From Erwinia oleae (GTDB taxonomy: Bacteria; Pseudomonadota; Gammaproteobacteria; Enterobacterales; Enterobacteriaceae), in assembly GCF_000770305.1 (NCBI RefSeq), contig NZ_JNVB01000014.1, forward strand, positions 62,001-126,000: a stretch of 64,000 bases of DNA, read 5' to 3'. The first letter of the stretch is position 1. Every line of letters begins with the position of its first letter. Below, piece after piece: positions 15,756 through 24,756 of this stretch. Position numbers and translations under genes: made by a program. The notes beneath the pieces were generated by a model. The model made no database searches. It saw nothing but the letters and a program-made list of their open reading frames with translations, and was not told where the DNA came from.

Positions 15756-17588
15756 TCAGTGCTCACCAACAAATCCACCGGTCTGATGCCGCCACAGGCG
15801 CGCATAAAGACCGTTCTTCTCCAGCAGCTCAGCGTGGCTGCCCATCTCGGCAATACGTCCTTTATCCAGCACCACCAGCCTGTCCATTTTGGCAATCGTC
15901 GACAGGCGATGCGCGATAGCAATCACGGTTTTGCCGCCCATCAGCGTTTCCAGGCTCTCCTGAATCGCCGCTTCCACCTCTGAGTCCAGCGCCGAAGTCG
16001 CCTCATCCATGATCAGGATCGGCGCATCCTTCAGCAGCACGCGAGCGATAGCGATTCGCTGACGCTGGCCGCCAGAAAGCTTCACGCCGCGCTCACCGAC
16101 GTGCGCATCCAACCCGTAACGGCCCTCAGGATCGGAGAGCAGCGGGATAAATTCGTCGGCTCTGGCACGATGGATCGCCTGCTGCAACTCCGCCTCCGTG
16201 GCGTTCGGCCGACCGTAGAGCAGGTTATCGCGGATTGAGCGGTGCAGCAGCGACGTGTCCTGGGTGATCATACCAATCTGCGCGCGCAGGCTCTCCTGAC
16301 TGATGTGCGAGATGTCCTGCCCGTCAATCATGATACGACCGCCGTCGAGGTCATAAAGGCGCAGCAGCAGGTTAACCAGCGTTGATTTCCCGGCGCCGGA
16401 CGGGCCAATCAGACCGATTTTTTCACCCGGCCGGATGGTGAGCTGCAAATTATCGATCACCCTGCGCTCTTTTCCGTAATTGAAGTTCACCGCGTCGTAG
16501 TGGATTTCACCGCTGTGCACCTTCAGCGCTTTTGCCTGCGGCTGATCGTTCACGCTGACCGGCTGCGCGATGGTTTGCAGACCGTCCTGCACCATGCCGA
16601 TATTTTCAAAGATGCCGTTCACCACCCACATGATCCAGCCGGACATATTAACAATACGGATCACCAGCCCGGTCGCCAGCGCAATGGCGCCGACGCTGAT
16701 CAACGACTGCGACCAGAGCCACAGCGCAAGGCCGGTGGTGCCGACAATCAGCAGGCCGTTAAGCGTGGTGACCGCCACGTCCATGTTGGTCACCATCCTG
16801 CCCTGCTGGCGGGTTTTCTCGGTCTGATCGACGATGGCTTCGCGGGCGTACTGCCGTTCCAGATCGCTGTGAGCGAACAGCTTGAGGGTGGTGATATTGG
16901 TATAGCCATCGACGATGGTGCCCATCAGCCGTGAGCGCGCGTCAGAAGAGGCAACCGAGCGCGCCTTCACGCGCGGCACAAAATACTTCATGCAGAGAAC
17001 GTAACCCACAATCCATATCAGCAGCGGGATCATCAGCCGCCAGTCGGCCTCGGCAAACAGTATCAGCGCCGTCAGCGCGTAAATCAGCACGTGCCAGAGC
17101 GCATCCACCGCCTGCACCGCCGAATCGCGCAGCGCGTTGCCGGTTTGCATAATGCGTTGCGCAATGCGCCCGGCAAAATCGTTCTGAAAGAAACTCAGAC
17201 TCTGGCGCAGCACATAGTTATGATTCTGCCAGCGGATCATACTGGTCATGGAAGGGTTAATGGTTTGATGCACCAGCAAATCGTGCAGACCGATAAATAC
17301 CGGCCGCAGCACCAGCGCCACCACCGCCATCCAGATCAGCGTTCCGGCGTGATCGCGGAAAAAAGTGGCGGCGGGCGTGCTGTTCACCATATCGATCAGC
17401 GTACTGAGGTAGCGAAACAGCGCCACCTCGATCAGCGCGCCCACCAGCCCGACCACCAGCAGCATGGCAAAGCTCTGCCACACCTGGCGCAGATAGTAGA
17501 CGTAAAAAGCCCAGACGCTGCCGGGCGGTACGTTGCCAGGCGCGTCCTGAAAAACATCGATCAGTCGTTCGAAACGGCGGTACAGCAT
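15756..17588 (-). CDS. ABC exporter, fused permease and ATPase
   Basis: This 610-residue half-transporter has a type I exporter membrane domain (residues about 35-330, six helices) and a C-terminal ATPase. The ATPase has Walker A GPSGAGKS, Q-loop ITQDTSLLHRSI, signature LSGGQRQR, Walker B ILIMDEATSALD and the H-loop IAHRLST. The family (MsbA/MdlB-like) works as a homo- or heterodimer exporting lipids or drugs. No partner half-transporter is adjacent, so a homodimer is likely. Its substrate is unknown. It stands alone between the tailspike gene and the DeoR regulator. Confidence 0.85.
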   Translation of the reverse strand: MLYRRFERLIDVFQDAPGNVPPGSVWAFYVYYLRQVWQSFAMLLVVGLVGALIEVALFRYLSTLIDMVNSTPAATFFRDHAGTLIWMAVVALVLRPVFIGLHDLLVHQTINPSMTSMIRWQNHNYVLRQSLSFFQNDFAGRIAQRIMQTGNALRDSAVQAVDALWHVLIYALTALILFAEADWRLMIPLLIWIVGYVLCMKYFVPRVKARSVASSDARSRLMGTIVDGYTNITTLKLFAHSDLERQYAREAIVDQTEKTRQQGRMVTNMDVAVTTLNGLLIVGTTGLALWLWSQSLISVGAIALATGLVIRIVNMSGWIMWVVNGIFENIGMVQDGLQTIAQPVSVNDQPQAKALKVHSGEIHYDAVNFNYGKERRVIDNLQLTIRPGEKIGLIGPSGAGKSTLVNLLLRLYDLDGGRIMIDGQDISHISQESLRAQIGMITQDTSLLHRSIRDNLLYGRPNATEAELQQAIHRARADEFIPLLSDPEGRYGLDAHVGERGVKLSGGQRQRIAIARVLLKDAPILIMDEATSALDSEVEAAIQESLETLMGGKTVIAIAHRLSTIAKMDRLVVLDKGRIAEMGSHAELLEKNGLYARLWRHQTGGFVGEH

Positions 17589-17649
17589 GAGTAAGGCTCA
17601 CTTTTACAGCTAAAATATGATCTTAGCGCATTTATGACCCCCCGGTGCG

Positions 17650-18405
17650 TTACACCACCACTAACCGCGCGCCGTATTTCGCTCGCTGCTTAATGGTTGG
17701 GGCCTCTTCGGTAATGATGGTATCGATCTCCTCCAGCGAGCAGACGTGCGCCAGCGCGCGATAGCCAATTTTACTGCTGTCGGCCAGTACGACGGTTTTT
17801 TCCGCTGCCCGGATCATCGCCTGCTTCACCGGGATTTCTACCGTGTTGATATTGGTGAGGCCGTTCTCAAAATGCACCCCTTCCGCGCCCAGAAAGGCCC
17901 AGTCAACGTGCATACTGTTGATTTTATCCACCGTTTCCTGGCCAACCAGCGTGTAAACCTGATTTAACATCAGCCCACCCGCCACATGTACCGTGATGCC
18001 CGCATGGTTGCCCAGCGCAATCGCGGTGTAGACGTCGTTGGTGACCACGGTCAGATTCTTCTTGTCCTTCAGCGCCACCGCCAGTTCCCAGACGCTGGAG
18101 CCATTATCCAGAATCAGCGTTTGCCCATCCTGAACCAGGCTGGCGGCATAGCGCGCAATGGTTTTTTTTGCAGCGGCGTTCATCTGTAAACGCACGTTAT
18201 AGGGCGTATCAGAGCCGTTACTGCCGGCAACCGGCAGGAGACCGCCGTGCGTGCGCATAATTTTGCCGGACTTCTCCAGCAGAGAGAGATCGCGGCGGAT
18301 GGTTGAGCTGTCCACGCCGAAAATCTCTGACAGCCCGGCGGCGTTCAGATAGCCCTTCTCAGACATCATTTCAATAATTCGCGCTCTGCGCTGTGCCGCC
18401 GTCAT
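17650..18405 (-). CDS. DeoR/GlpR-family transcriptional repressor
   Basis: The 251-residue protein has the DeoR winged helix at the N terminus (AAGLSEIFGVDSSTIRRDLSLLEKSGKIMRTHGGLLP) and a C-terminal sugar-phosphate sensor domain (LVQDGQTLILDNGSS, VVTNDVYTAIAL, HVAGGLMLN, VDWAFLGAEG, KTVVLADSSKIG). Members sense phosphorylated sugars. It is divergently transcribed from the SIS-ROK-ABC operon across a 190-base gap with palindromes, so it most likely represses that operon and itself, with the kinase product as inducer. Confidence 0.85.
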   Translation of the reverse strand: MTAAQRRARIIEMMSEKGYLNAAGLSEIFGVDSSTIRRDLSLLEKSGKIMRTHGGLLPVAGSNGSDTPYNVRLQMNAAAKKTIARYAASLVQDGQTLILDNGSSVWELAVALKDKKNLTVVTNDVYTAIALGNHAGITVHVAGGLMLNQVYTLVGQETVDKINSMHVDWAFLGAEGVHFENGLTNINTVEIPVKQAMIRAAEKTVVLADSSKIGYRALAHVCSLEEIDTIITEEAPTIKQRAKYGARLVVV

Positions 18406-18531
18406 CGTTTCCCCATGAATAATAAATGCACGGTTTAATGCAGTTCAGTGAAGGTTAAACACAATATTATCATCAAAAAAGTGCTGAATCGCGCACAAAA
18501 ATAAGAAAATTGCATGATAAAGCGTATTGAC

Positions 18532-18547
18532 TGCACGCTTTCGTGCA
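18532..18547. promoter_or_regulatory. Palindromic operator candidate in the DeoR/SIS divergent promoter
   Basis: TGCACG (18532-18537) and CGTGCA (18542-18547) form a perfect inverted repeat with a CTTT spacer, immediately downstream of a TTGACT -35 box (18527-18532). A related element, TGCACGGTTTAATGCA, lies near 18428-18443 on the DeoR side. Two copies flanking the divergent starts suit a DeoR-type repressor. Confidence 0.5.
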
Positions 18548-18595
18548 TATAGGTTTAACGCAATAGCAACATTTACAGGCACAGGAAACAGACGA

Positions 18596-19621
18596 ATGAC
18601 GGGCAACCTCAACAGTGCGTATGAAAGCGAATTAGGGCAGCAGGTCGACGCGCTCACCGCGCAGCTCAGCTATGTTTTGCCGTCGGCGCTCTCTGCGATC
18701 TCGCTCGGACGCTACGATCGGATCGTACTGGCAGGTATGGGATCGTCTGATTATGCGTTGATCCCCATCGAGCGCGAGCTGATTGAACGCGGTCTGCCGG
18801 TATGGCGCATCGATGCGGGCCGCCTGCTGGATATGCCGCAGCTGATTACGCCAAAAACGCTGCTGTGGATGACCTCGCAATCCGGTATGAGCGGTGAAGT
18901 GGTGGCGGTGCTCAATACGCTGCCTGCCCCGCAAACCCTGATTGCCGTCACCAACGATCCACACAGTCTGCTGGCGCAGCGTGCCGACGTGCTGATCGAG
19001 CTGAAAAGCGGCGAGGAAGCCACCGTCAGCGCTAAAAGCTATCTGAACACGCTGGTCGCCAGTTACCGAACGCTCTATGCGCTGACCGGGCGCGACGACG
19101 CGCCGCTGTTGCAGGAGGTAAGCGCGGTTCTGCCGGAGGTGGCGCGCATCGTGGCGCACCGTGCACCGGTACAGGCCCTTACCGACCGTCTCTTCCGCCA
19201 TACTAACCCCCGGCTGGCGCTGATCGGCCAGGGCGCGGATGCGGCGACGGCGCTGACCGGCGCGCTGATTGTGAAAGAAGCCTCGAAGGTCAGTGCGGAA
19301 GGTTTTATCGGCGGCGAATTTCGCCATGGGCCGATGGAAACGTCCGGTGCCGGCATGCTGGCGCTGCTGTTTGGCGAAGGAAACGAAGCCACGCTGCATA
19401 CGCTGGCGGACGATCTGCTCGGTAACGGCACCGAAGTAATAAGCGTAGGCCCGAAAGCATTCGCAGGCAGCGAGCAGTTGGTCACGCCGGGTAAAACGTC
19501 GCTGGCGCGGCTGCTCTGCACGATGCTGTGGGTACAGCATTTTACCGTCACGCTGGCACGCGCCAATGACAAAGTGCCGGGCGAATTCCTCTACGGTAAC
19601 AAGATCACGGTAAAAATATGA
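18596..19621 (+). CDS. SIS-domain sugar isomerase/deaminase-like protein
   Basis: The 341-residue protein contains two SIS domains as in the isomerase half of GlmS and in AgaS or FrlB. Signatures are RIVLAGMGSSDYA, MTSQSGMSGE (phosphosugar-binding Ser/Thr loop), LALIGQGADAA and GGEFRHGPMETSG. It probably acts on an amino-sugar phosphate or Amadori-type sugar phosphate produced by the kinase encoded next door. ATG at 18596 has AGGA upstream; an extension to 18527 overlaps the promoter and is rejected. The stop overlaps the ROK gene start (ATGA). Confidence 0.75.
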   Translation: MTGNLNSAYESELGQQVDALTAQLSYVLPSALSAISLGRYDRIVLAGMGSSDYALIPIERELIERGLPVWRIDAGRLLDMPQLITPKTLLWMTSQSGMSGEVVAVLNTLPAPQTLIAVTNDPHSLLAQRADVLIELKSGEEATVSAKSYLNTLVASYRTLYALTGRDDAPLLQEVSAVLPEVARIVAHRAPVQALTDRLFRHTNPRLALIGQGADAATALTGALIVKEASKVSAEGFIGGEFRHGPMETSGAGMLALLFGEGNEATLHTLADDLLGNGTEVISVGPKAFAGSEQLVTPGKTSLARLLCTMLWVQHFTVTLARANDKVPGEFLYGNKITVKI

Positions 19622-20550
19622 AAAAAACGCTTCCTTTGCGGGCAGGCATAGATATGGGCGGTACGGGCACCCGCATCGTTTTGCTGGACGGCGCGCGGGA
19701 AGTTGCTTCTGATACGGTGCCGACTGCCTGGTTCAGCACGCTGTCGCAACCGCTGCGCGCCAGGGCCCTGGTGAATAAATTAGGCGATCTTCTGCCTGCC
19801 GGGTACGCGCTGGCGAGCCTGGGCATCGGCGCCAGCGGCCCGGTCAATAACCAAACCGGCATCATTGAAAACAGCGATACGCTGGCCTGCTTCTCGTTTT
19901 TTCCGCTGGTGGCGCAGCTTCGGGACATGCTCGCGGTGCCGGTTGCGATCGACAACGACGCGGTCGTGGCGGCGCTGGGTGAATATCACCTCGGTGCGGG
20001 GCGCGGCAGCCAGCGCATGCTGATGGTGACGCTGGGCACCGGCATTGGCGTGGCGCTGTTAGACAAGGGCGAACCGCTACGCGGCAGCGACGGTAAACAC
20101 CCGGAAGCCGGTCACATTGCGATTTCCGGCGATCCGATAAGCTGCTACTGCGGCCTGACCGGCTGCTGGGAAATGCTGGCTTCGCGCGGTGCGCTTCAGC
20201 AGGCGCTGGCGCGGGAGCTGCCCGACCTGCAATGGAACGCCGACACGGCCGCCATGCTGGTGGAGAGCGCCATCGCCCGGCCACGCGTGGCGGAGATCCT
20301 GACCCGCTATGGCGAAAGCGTCGGTCGCGGGCTCACCACGCTACTGACGTTATACGGGCCGGATCTTACCGTACTGAGCGGCAGCGCCGCCGCCCTGCTT
20401 CCGCTGTTTAAAAATGGTCTGGACGCGGCGCTGACCCGCGCGTCAGGCTACGCGGTGAACAGCAATATTACGCAATCTTCTCTGGGCGACGCGGCGGGCG
20501 CGCTTGGAGCGGCGATACTGCCAACGCTTAGGGAAACCCGTCAGCTGTAA
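19618..20550 (+). CDS. ROK-family sugar kinase
   Basis: The 310-residue protein has the N-terminal phosphate-binding DMGGTGTRIVLL, the catalytic region AIDNDAVVAALGEY, the VTLGTGIGVALL ATP motif, and the ROK signature with HPEAGHI followed by a Cys-rich zinc motif CYCGLTGCWE. ROK kinases phosphorylate glucose, N-acetylglucosamine, N-acetylmannosamine or related sugars. It is translationally coupled to the SIS gene and followed by ABC importer genes, so it probably phosphorylates the imported sugar. The substrate cannot be read from sequence. Confidence 0.8.
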   Translation: MKKTLPLRAGIDMGGTGTRIVLLDGAREVASDTVPTAWFSTLSQPLRARALVNKLGDLLPAGYALASLGIGASGPVNNQTGIIENSDTLACFSFFPLVAQLRDMLAVPVAIDNDAVVAALGEYHLGAGRGSQRMLMVTLGTGIGVALLDKGEPLRGSDGKHPEAGHIAISGDPISCYCGLTGCWEMLASRGALQQALARELPDLQWNADTAAMLVESAIARPRVAEILTRYGESVGRGLTTLLTLYGPDLTVLSGSAAALLPLFKNGLDAALTRASGYAVNSNITQSSLGDAAGALGAAILPTLRETRQL

Positions 20551-20638
20551 ATAAACACGAGCCGGATCACGGCCTGTTCTTTCTCAGATCGTCACCACTT
20601 GTCTGTTGCTTCTCACGTCACGCTACCGGAGAGTTTTT

Positions 20639-21889
20639 ATGATGAGTCGATTTTCTTCCCACCCTGGCCGCTGTTTACTCCTTCTGCTGGCGCTCGGCGC
20701 TGCCGGAACGGCCTCAGCAAAAACGCAAATCAACGCACTGTTTATGTCCCAGGCCGCCTACAGCGAAAGCGATGTGCGCGCCATGACCAGCGATTTCGAA
20801 AAGGCGAATCCTGACGTCAGCGTGAATCTTGAATTCGTACCCTATGAAGCGTTACATGACAAAATCGTGGCGGCGCGCGGCGCAGGCAGCAACGGCTACG
20901 ACGTGGTGCTGTTTGATGACATGTGGCCCGCTGAATTCGGCAAGTTCAACATGCTGAAAGATGTGTCCGGCCAGATAACGGCGGAGGAAAAAGCGCAGGT
21001 CTTTGACGGCGCATGGAGCACCGTGACCTGGAACGACAAGCAGTGGGGCATGCCGTGGATACTCGATACTAAATACCTTTATTACAACAAGGCGATGCTG
21101 GAAAAAGCGGGCATTAAAGCGCCGCCCACCACCTGGCAGCAGGTGATGGAGCAGTCGAAAATCCTGAAGGATAAAGGCATCGTCAAGTATCCGCTGGTCT
21201 GGAGCTGGTCGCAGGCGGAGGCGCTGGTCTGTGACTACACCACGCTGGTGTCGGCGTGGGGCGGCCAGTTTTATAAAGACGGCAAGCTGAACTTCAGCGA
21301 TCCGGCGTCGGTCAGCGCGGTCACCTACATGAAAACGTCGCTGGATCAGGGCGTCAGTAACCCGAATTCGCGCGAGTATCTGGAAGAGGACGTGCGAAAA
21401 GTCTTCTCCAACGGCGATGCGGCGTTCGCCCTGAACTGGACCTACATGTACAACATGGCGAACGATGCGAAGCAGAGCAAAATCGCCGGTCAGGTTGGTG
21501 TCGTGCCTGCGCCATCAGAAAAACCGGGCGCGGTGGCGGCGATGAATGGCTCAATGGGCCTGGGCGTGACCCATGCCAGCAGCCATCCCGATCAGGCCTG
21601 GCAATATGTGCGCTATCTTACGTCGCAGCCGGTACAGAATAAATATGCCCGCCTGAGCCTGCCGATCTGGAAATCGTCCTACGACGATCCCGCCGTGCAG
21701 AAAGGCCAGGAGTCGCTGATCGCTGCGGCGAAACCTGCTCTTAACGTGATGCTGATGCGCCCGATTACCGCCGACTACTCGCGCCTCTCCAACACGCTTC
21801 AACAGCAGCTCCAGCAGGTCTTGCAGGGGCAGCAAACGCCGGAATCCGCGATGCAGGCCGTCACCAAAAGCGCTAAGCGTCTTCACTGA
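20639..21889 (+). CDS. Sugar ABC transporter periplasmic binding protein
   Basis: The 416-residue product starts MMSRFSSHPGRCLLLLLALGAAGTASA, a Sec signal peptide with an Ala-x-Ala cleavage site. The mature part is a CUT1-family solute-binding protein (YDVVLFDDMWPAEF, WGMPWILDTKYLYYNKAMLEKAG, AMNGSMGLGV). It would deliver an oligo- or monosaccharide to the two permeases downstream. ATG at 20639 has GGAGAG upstream. It is the third gene of the SIS-ROK-ABC operon, 88 bases after the kinase. Confidence 0.85.
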   Translation: MMSRFSSHPGRCLLLLLALGAAGTASAKTQINALFMSQAAYSESDVRAMTSDFEKANPDVSVNLEFVPYEALHDKIVAARGAGSNGYDVVLFDDMWPAEFGKFNMLKDVSGQITAEEKAQVFDGAWSTVTWNDKQWGMPWILDTKYLYYNKAMLEKAGIKAPPTTWQQVMEQSKILKDKGIVKYPLVWSWSQAEALVCDYTTLVSAWGGQFYKDGKLNFSDPASVSAVTYMKTSLDQGVSNPNSREYLEEDVRKVFSNGDAAFALNWTYMYNMANDAKQSKIAGQVGVVPAPSEKPGAVAAMNGSMGLGVTHASSHPDQAWQYVRYLTSQPVQNKYARLSLPIWKSSYDDPAVQKGQESLIAAAKPALNVMLMRPITADYSRLSNTLQQQLQQVLQGQQTPESAMQAVTKSAKRLH

Positions 21890-21892
21890 GGA

Positions 21893-22807
21893 ATGACCAT
21901 GCTCACTTTGCAAAAGCGTGAGCGGCGCCAGGCATGGGGGCTGCTGGCTCCTATGCTGATCGTCATGGGGCTGCTGACCGCCTGGCCACTGCTGCGCACC
22001 ATCTGGCTCAGTTTTACCGACGCCGCGCTGATTGGTTCCGGCGACAATATTCACTACGTCGGCATTGAGAACTATCTCTATGCCCTCAGCGATCCCGATT
22101 TTCTTGATGCGCTGTGGCGCACGCTCTACTTCACCGTGCTGTCCGTGGCGCTGGAGGGCGCCATCGGCGTGCTGGTGGCGCTGCTGCTTAACCAGAAATT
22201 TTACGGTCGCAGCGTGCTGCGCGTGCTGGTTATCCTGCCGTGGGCGCTGCCGACGATTGTTAATGCCATGATGTGGCGACTGAATTTCAACCCCGACTAC
22301 GGCAGCATCAACGCGCTGCTGAGCCAGTTGGGCATCATCGACGGCTACCGCAGCTGGCTCGGCTCGCCCGATTCGGCGCTGAATGCGGTAATGCTGGCCG
22401 ACGTGTGGAAAAATTACTCGCTGGTGACGCTGCTGGTGCTGGCGGCGCTTCAGTCGGTGCCGGACGACCTGTACGAGGCCGCGCGGCTCGATGGCGCCTC
22501 CGCCTTTCGCCGCTTCAGGGCGATCACCTTTCCGGCCATCGTCGGCGCGCTGAGCGTGGCGCTGATCCTGCGCACCATCGACGCCTTTAAAATTTTCGAC
22601 ATCATCTACGTCATGACGCGCGGCGGCCCGGTGGACAGCACCAAAACGCTGAGCTTCTTTGTGTATCAGGAGTCGTTCAGCTACCTGCGCGCCGGAAGCG
22701 GCGCGGCCTACGCCATTCTGATGACGCTGCTGTGTAGCGTACTGATTGCACTTTATATGGCGCTGCTCTACCGCCAGCGCCAACGGGGAGTCGCCAGTGA
22801 AACGTAA
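21893..22807 (+). CDS. Sugar ABC transporter permease 1 (MalF/UgpA type)
   Basis: A 304-residue inner-membrane protein with about six helices. The cytoplasmic EAA loop reads YEAARLDGASAFRRFRAITFPAI, close to the EAA-G-------I-LP consensus that docks on the ATPase. It starts 3 bases after the binding-protein stop and overlaps the second permease gene. It belongs to the CUT1 family. Confidence 0.88.
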   Translation: MTMLTLQKRERRQAWGLLAPMLIVMGLLTAWPLLRTIWLSFTDAALIGSGDNIHYVGIENYLYALSDPDFLDALWRTLYFTVLSVALEGAIGVLVALLLNQKFYGRSVLRVLVILPWALPTIVNAMMWRLNFNPDYGSINALLSQLGIIDGYRSWLGSPDSALNAVMLADVWKNYSLVTLLVLAALQSVPDDLYEAARLDGASAFRRFRAITFPAIVGALSVALILRTIDAFKIFDIIYVMTRGGPVDSTKTLSFFVYQESFSYLRAGSGAAYAILMTLLCSVLIALYMALLYRQRQRGVASET

Positions 22808-23636
22808 CATTCGCGCTGCGCTGCGCTATCTGGCCGCGCTGCTGGTGGCGGCAACCATTATCGGGCCAATGCTGTGGCTGTTTCTGATGAGCGTCAGTTC
22901 CAACAGCGATTTAACCCGCGTACCGCTTGAATGGCTGCCGCGCACATGGGATTTCAGCCGCTATGCCCGGCTGGTTTCTCTCGAACCCGGACAGCCCGGC
23001 GAGCTGTTTCTGCACGCGCTCGGCAACAGTCTGCTGGTCGCCAGCGGCGCGACGCTTATTTCCCTGCTGCTGGCGGTGCCCGCTGCATTCAGCTTCTCGC
23101 GCTATGCCGGACGTGAAGGCTGGCTGTTCGGTAGCCTGGCGATTTATATGGTGCCGCCGGTGGCGTTTGTGCTGCCGCTCTATTTTGTGCTGCAACAGCT
23201 TGGCCTGCTGAATACGCGTATCGGCCTGGTGCTGGTGTACTGTTCGCTGATCCTGCCTTTTCTCACCTGGATGCTGAAAAACCAGTTCGACACGCTGCCG
23301 CGCGATATTGAGCAGGCCGCGCGTCTGGACGGACTGCGCTTCTGGCAGGTGCTGCTGCGCATTACGCTGCCGCTGGCAAAGCCCATGCTCGGCGCGTCCG
23401 CGCTGTTTGGCTGGCTGTTGGCCTGGGATGAATTTTTCTACGCGCTGCTGTTTACCAGCAATATCAGCGCGCAGACGCTGCCGGTGACCATCGCCGGTTT
23501 TACCGCGGGCCGCGCTACCGATGACGGGTTGATTGCCGCTGTCGGTATTCTGGCGTCGATTCCACCGCTTTTTATTGCCATCTGGCTGCAAAAAAGCCTG
23601 GTCAGCGGCCTGGCAAGCGGCGGGAGCAAAGGCTAG
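22797..23636 (+). CDS. Sugar ABC transporter permease 2 (MalG/UgpE type)
   Basis: A 279-residue inner-membrane permease with six predicted helices and EAA-like loop IEQAARLDGLRFWQVLLRITLPLAKP. The start is taken as GTG at 22797 because GGGGAG lies 6 bases upstream and the protein then begins VKRNIRAALRYLAALL, a normal first helix. An in-frame ATG at 22746 lies deep inside the preceding gene. The two permease genes overlap by 11 bases. Confidence 0.87.
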   Translation: MKRNIRAALRYLAALLVAATIIGPMLWLFLMSVSSNSDLTRVPLEWLPRTWDFSRYARLVSLEPGQPGELFLHALGNSLLVASGATLISLLLAVPAAFSFSRYAGREGWLFGSLAIYMVPPVAFVLPLYFVLQQLGLLNTRIGLVLVYCSLILPFLTWMLKNQFDTLPRDIEQAARLDGLRFWQVLLRITLPLAKPMLGASALFGWLLAWDEFFYALLFTSNISAQTLPVTIAGFTAGRATDDGLIAAVGILASIPPLFIAIWLQKSLVSGLASGGSKG

Positions 23637-23666
23637 TTAACAGACGTGACGGGGAAGAACTGAACT

Positions 23667-24740
23667 ATGGCTCGTGTTGAACTGGTTGGCGTGGCGAAGC
23701 GCTACGGTAAGCAAACGGTCCTGCAACCGCTGGATCTGACCATTCCCGACGGCAGCTTTACCGTGCTGGTTGGCCCATCCGGCTGCGGGAAATCCACGCT
23801 GCTGCGCCTGCTGGCCGGGCTGGATACGCTCTCCGATGGCGCTATCCTGCTGGACGACAGGCAGATTAACGATCTCGATCCGGCGGATCGCGATATTGCG
23901 ATGGTGTTTCAGAGCTACGCGCTCTACCCGCACCTTACCGTCGCGGAAAATCTTGCTTTTCATATGAAGGTTCGCCGCGTGAAGCGTGAGGAGCGGCAGA
24001 GTAAAATCGCGCGGGTGTCGGAGATCCTCGGCATCAGCAAGTTGCTGAATCGCTATCCGCGCGCGCTTTCCGGCGGCCAGCGGCAGCGCGTGGCAATGGG
24101 CCGGGCGATGGTGCGCAACCCGCAGGTTTTCCTGTTTGATGAACCGTTGTCGAACCTCGACGCCCAGCTCCGGATGGAGCTACGGGCGGAGATCAAGGCG
24201 CTGCATCAGCGCTTTGGCACCACGATGGTGTATGTCACGCACGATCAGGTGGAAGCCATGACGCTGGCGGACAGGATTGTGGTGATGCGCGATGGCGTGA
24301 TCGTACAACAGGGCGCGCCGCTGGAGATCTACGACAGGCCCGTTAACACCTTCGTGGCGCGCTTTATCGGCTCGCCGCCGATGAACCTGCTAACGGGCGC
24401 GTTTGAAGCTCGTGACGGCCAGCCCGGCGTCAATTGTAATGGCCTGTGGTTCGCCCTGCCCGACCGCTGGCGCAACGCAGTGCGGGAGGGCGCGGTGACG
24501 GTGGGCCTTCGCGCGCAGGATTTTGCCCTGTCGGCAGCAGCGGGTCAGCCGCAGGCAACGGTGCAACTGCTGGAAGTGACCGGCGAATCAAGCCTGCTGC
24601 ACGTTGACTGGCAAGGCTTCGTGCTGCACGTTCAGTTTGCCGGACGCATCGACGTGCAGCCGGGGCAGCGCATTCCGCTGTCGATTAACGCAGAGAAGCT
24701 GCACCTGTTTGACGCGCAAAGCGGCGAACGGCTGGGTTAA
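23667..24740 (+). CDS. Sugar ABC transporter ATPase (MalK/UgpC type)
   Basis: The 357-residue ATPase has Walker A GPSGCGKST, Q-loop MVFQSYALYPHLTV, signature LSGGQRQRVAMGRAMV, Walker B VFLFDEPLSNLDAQLR and H-loop VTHDQVEAM. A C-terminal TOBE regulatory domain follows (RFIGSPPMNLLTGAF, VGLRAQDFAL). It energises the permease pair encoded just upstream and closes the operon. The convergent dipeptidase gene ends 16 bases beyond it without a visible terminator. Confidence 0.9.
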   Translation: MARVELVGVAKRYGKQTVLQPLDLTIPDGSFTVLVGPSGCGKSTLLRLLAGLDTLSDGAILLDDRQINDLDPADRDIAMVFQSYALYPHLTVAENLAFHMKVRRVKREERQSKIARVSEILGISKLLNRYPRALSGGQRQRVAMGRAMVRNPQVFLFDEPLSNLDAQLRMELRAEIKALHQRFGTTMVYVTHDQVEAMTLADRIVVMRDGVIVQQGAPLEIYDRPVNTFVARFIGSPPMNLLTGAFEARDGQPGVNCNGLWFALPDRWRNAVREGAVTVGLRAQDFALSAAAGQPQATVQLLEVTGESSLLHVDWQGFVLHVQFAGRIDVQPGQRIPLSINAEKLHLFDAQSGERLG

Positions 24741-24756
24741 ACCACGCGGCGAGACG

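Noticed and set aside
21551-22810. 419-codon open frame antisense to the binding-protein and permease genes
   Set aside because: Rich in Gln, His and Arg as expected of a shadow of GC-rich genes; no motif.
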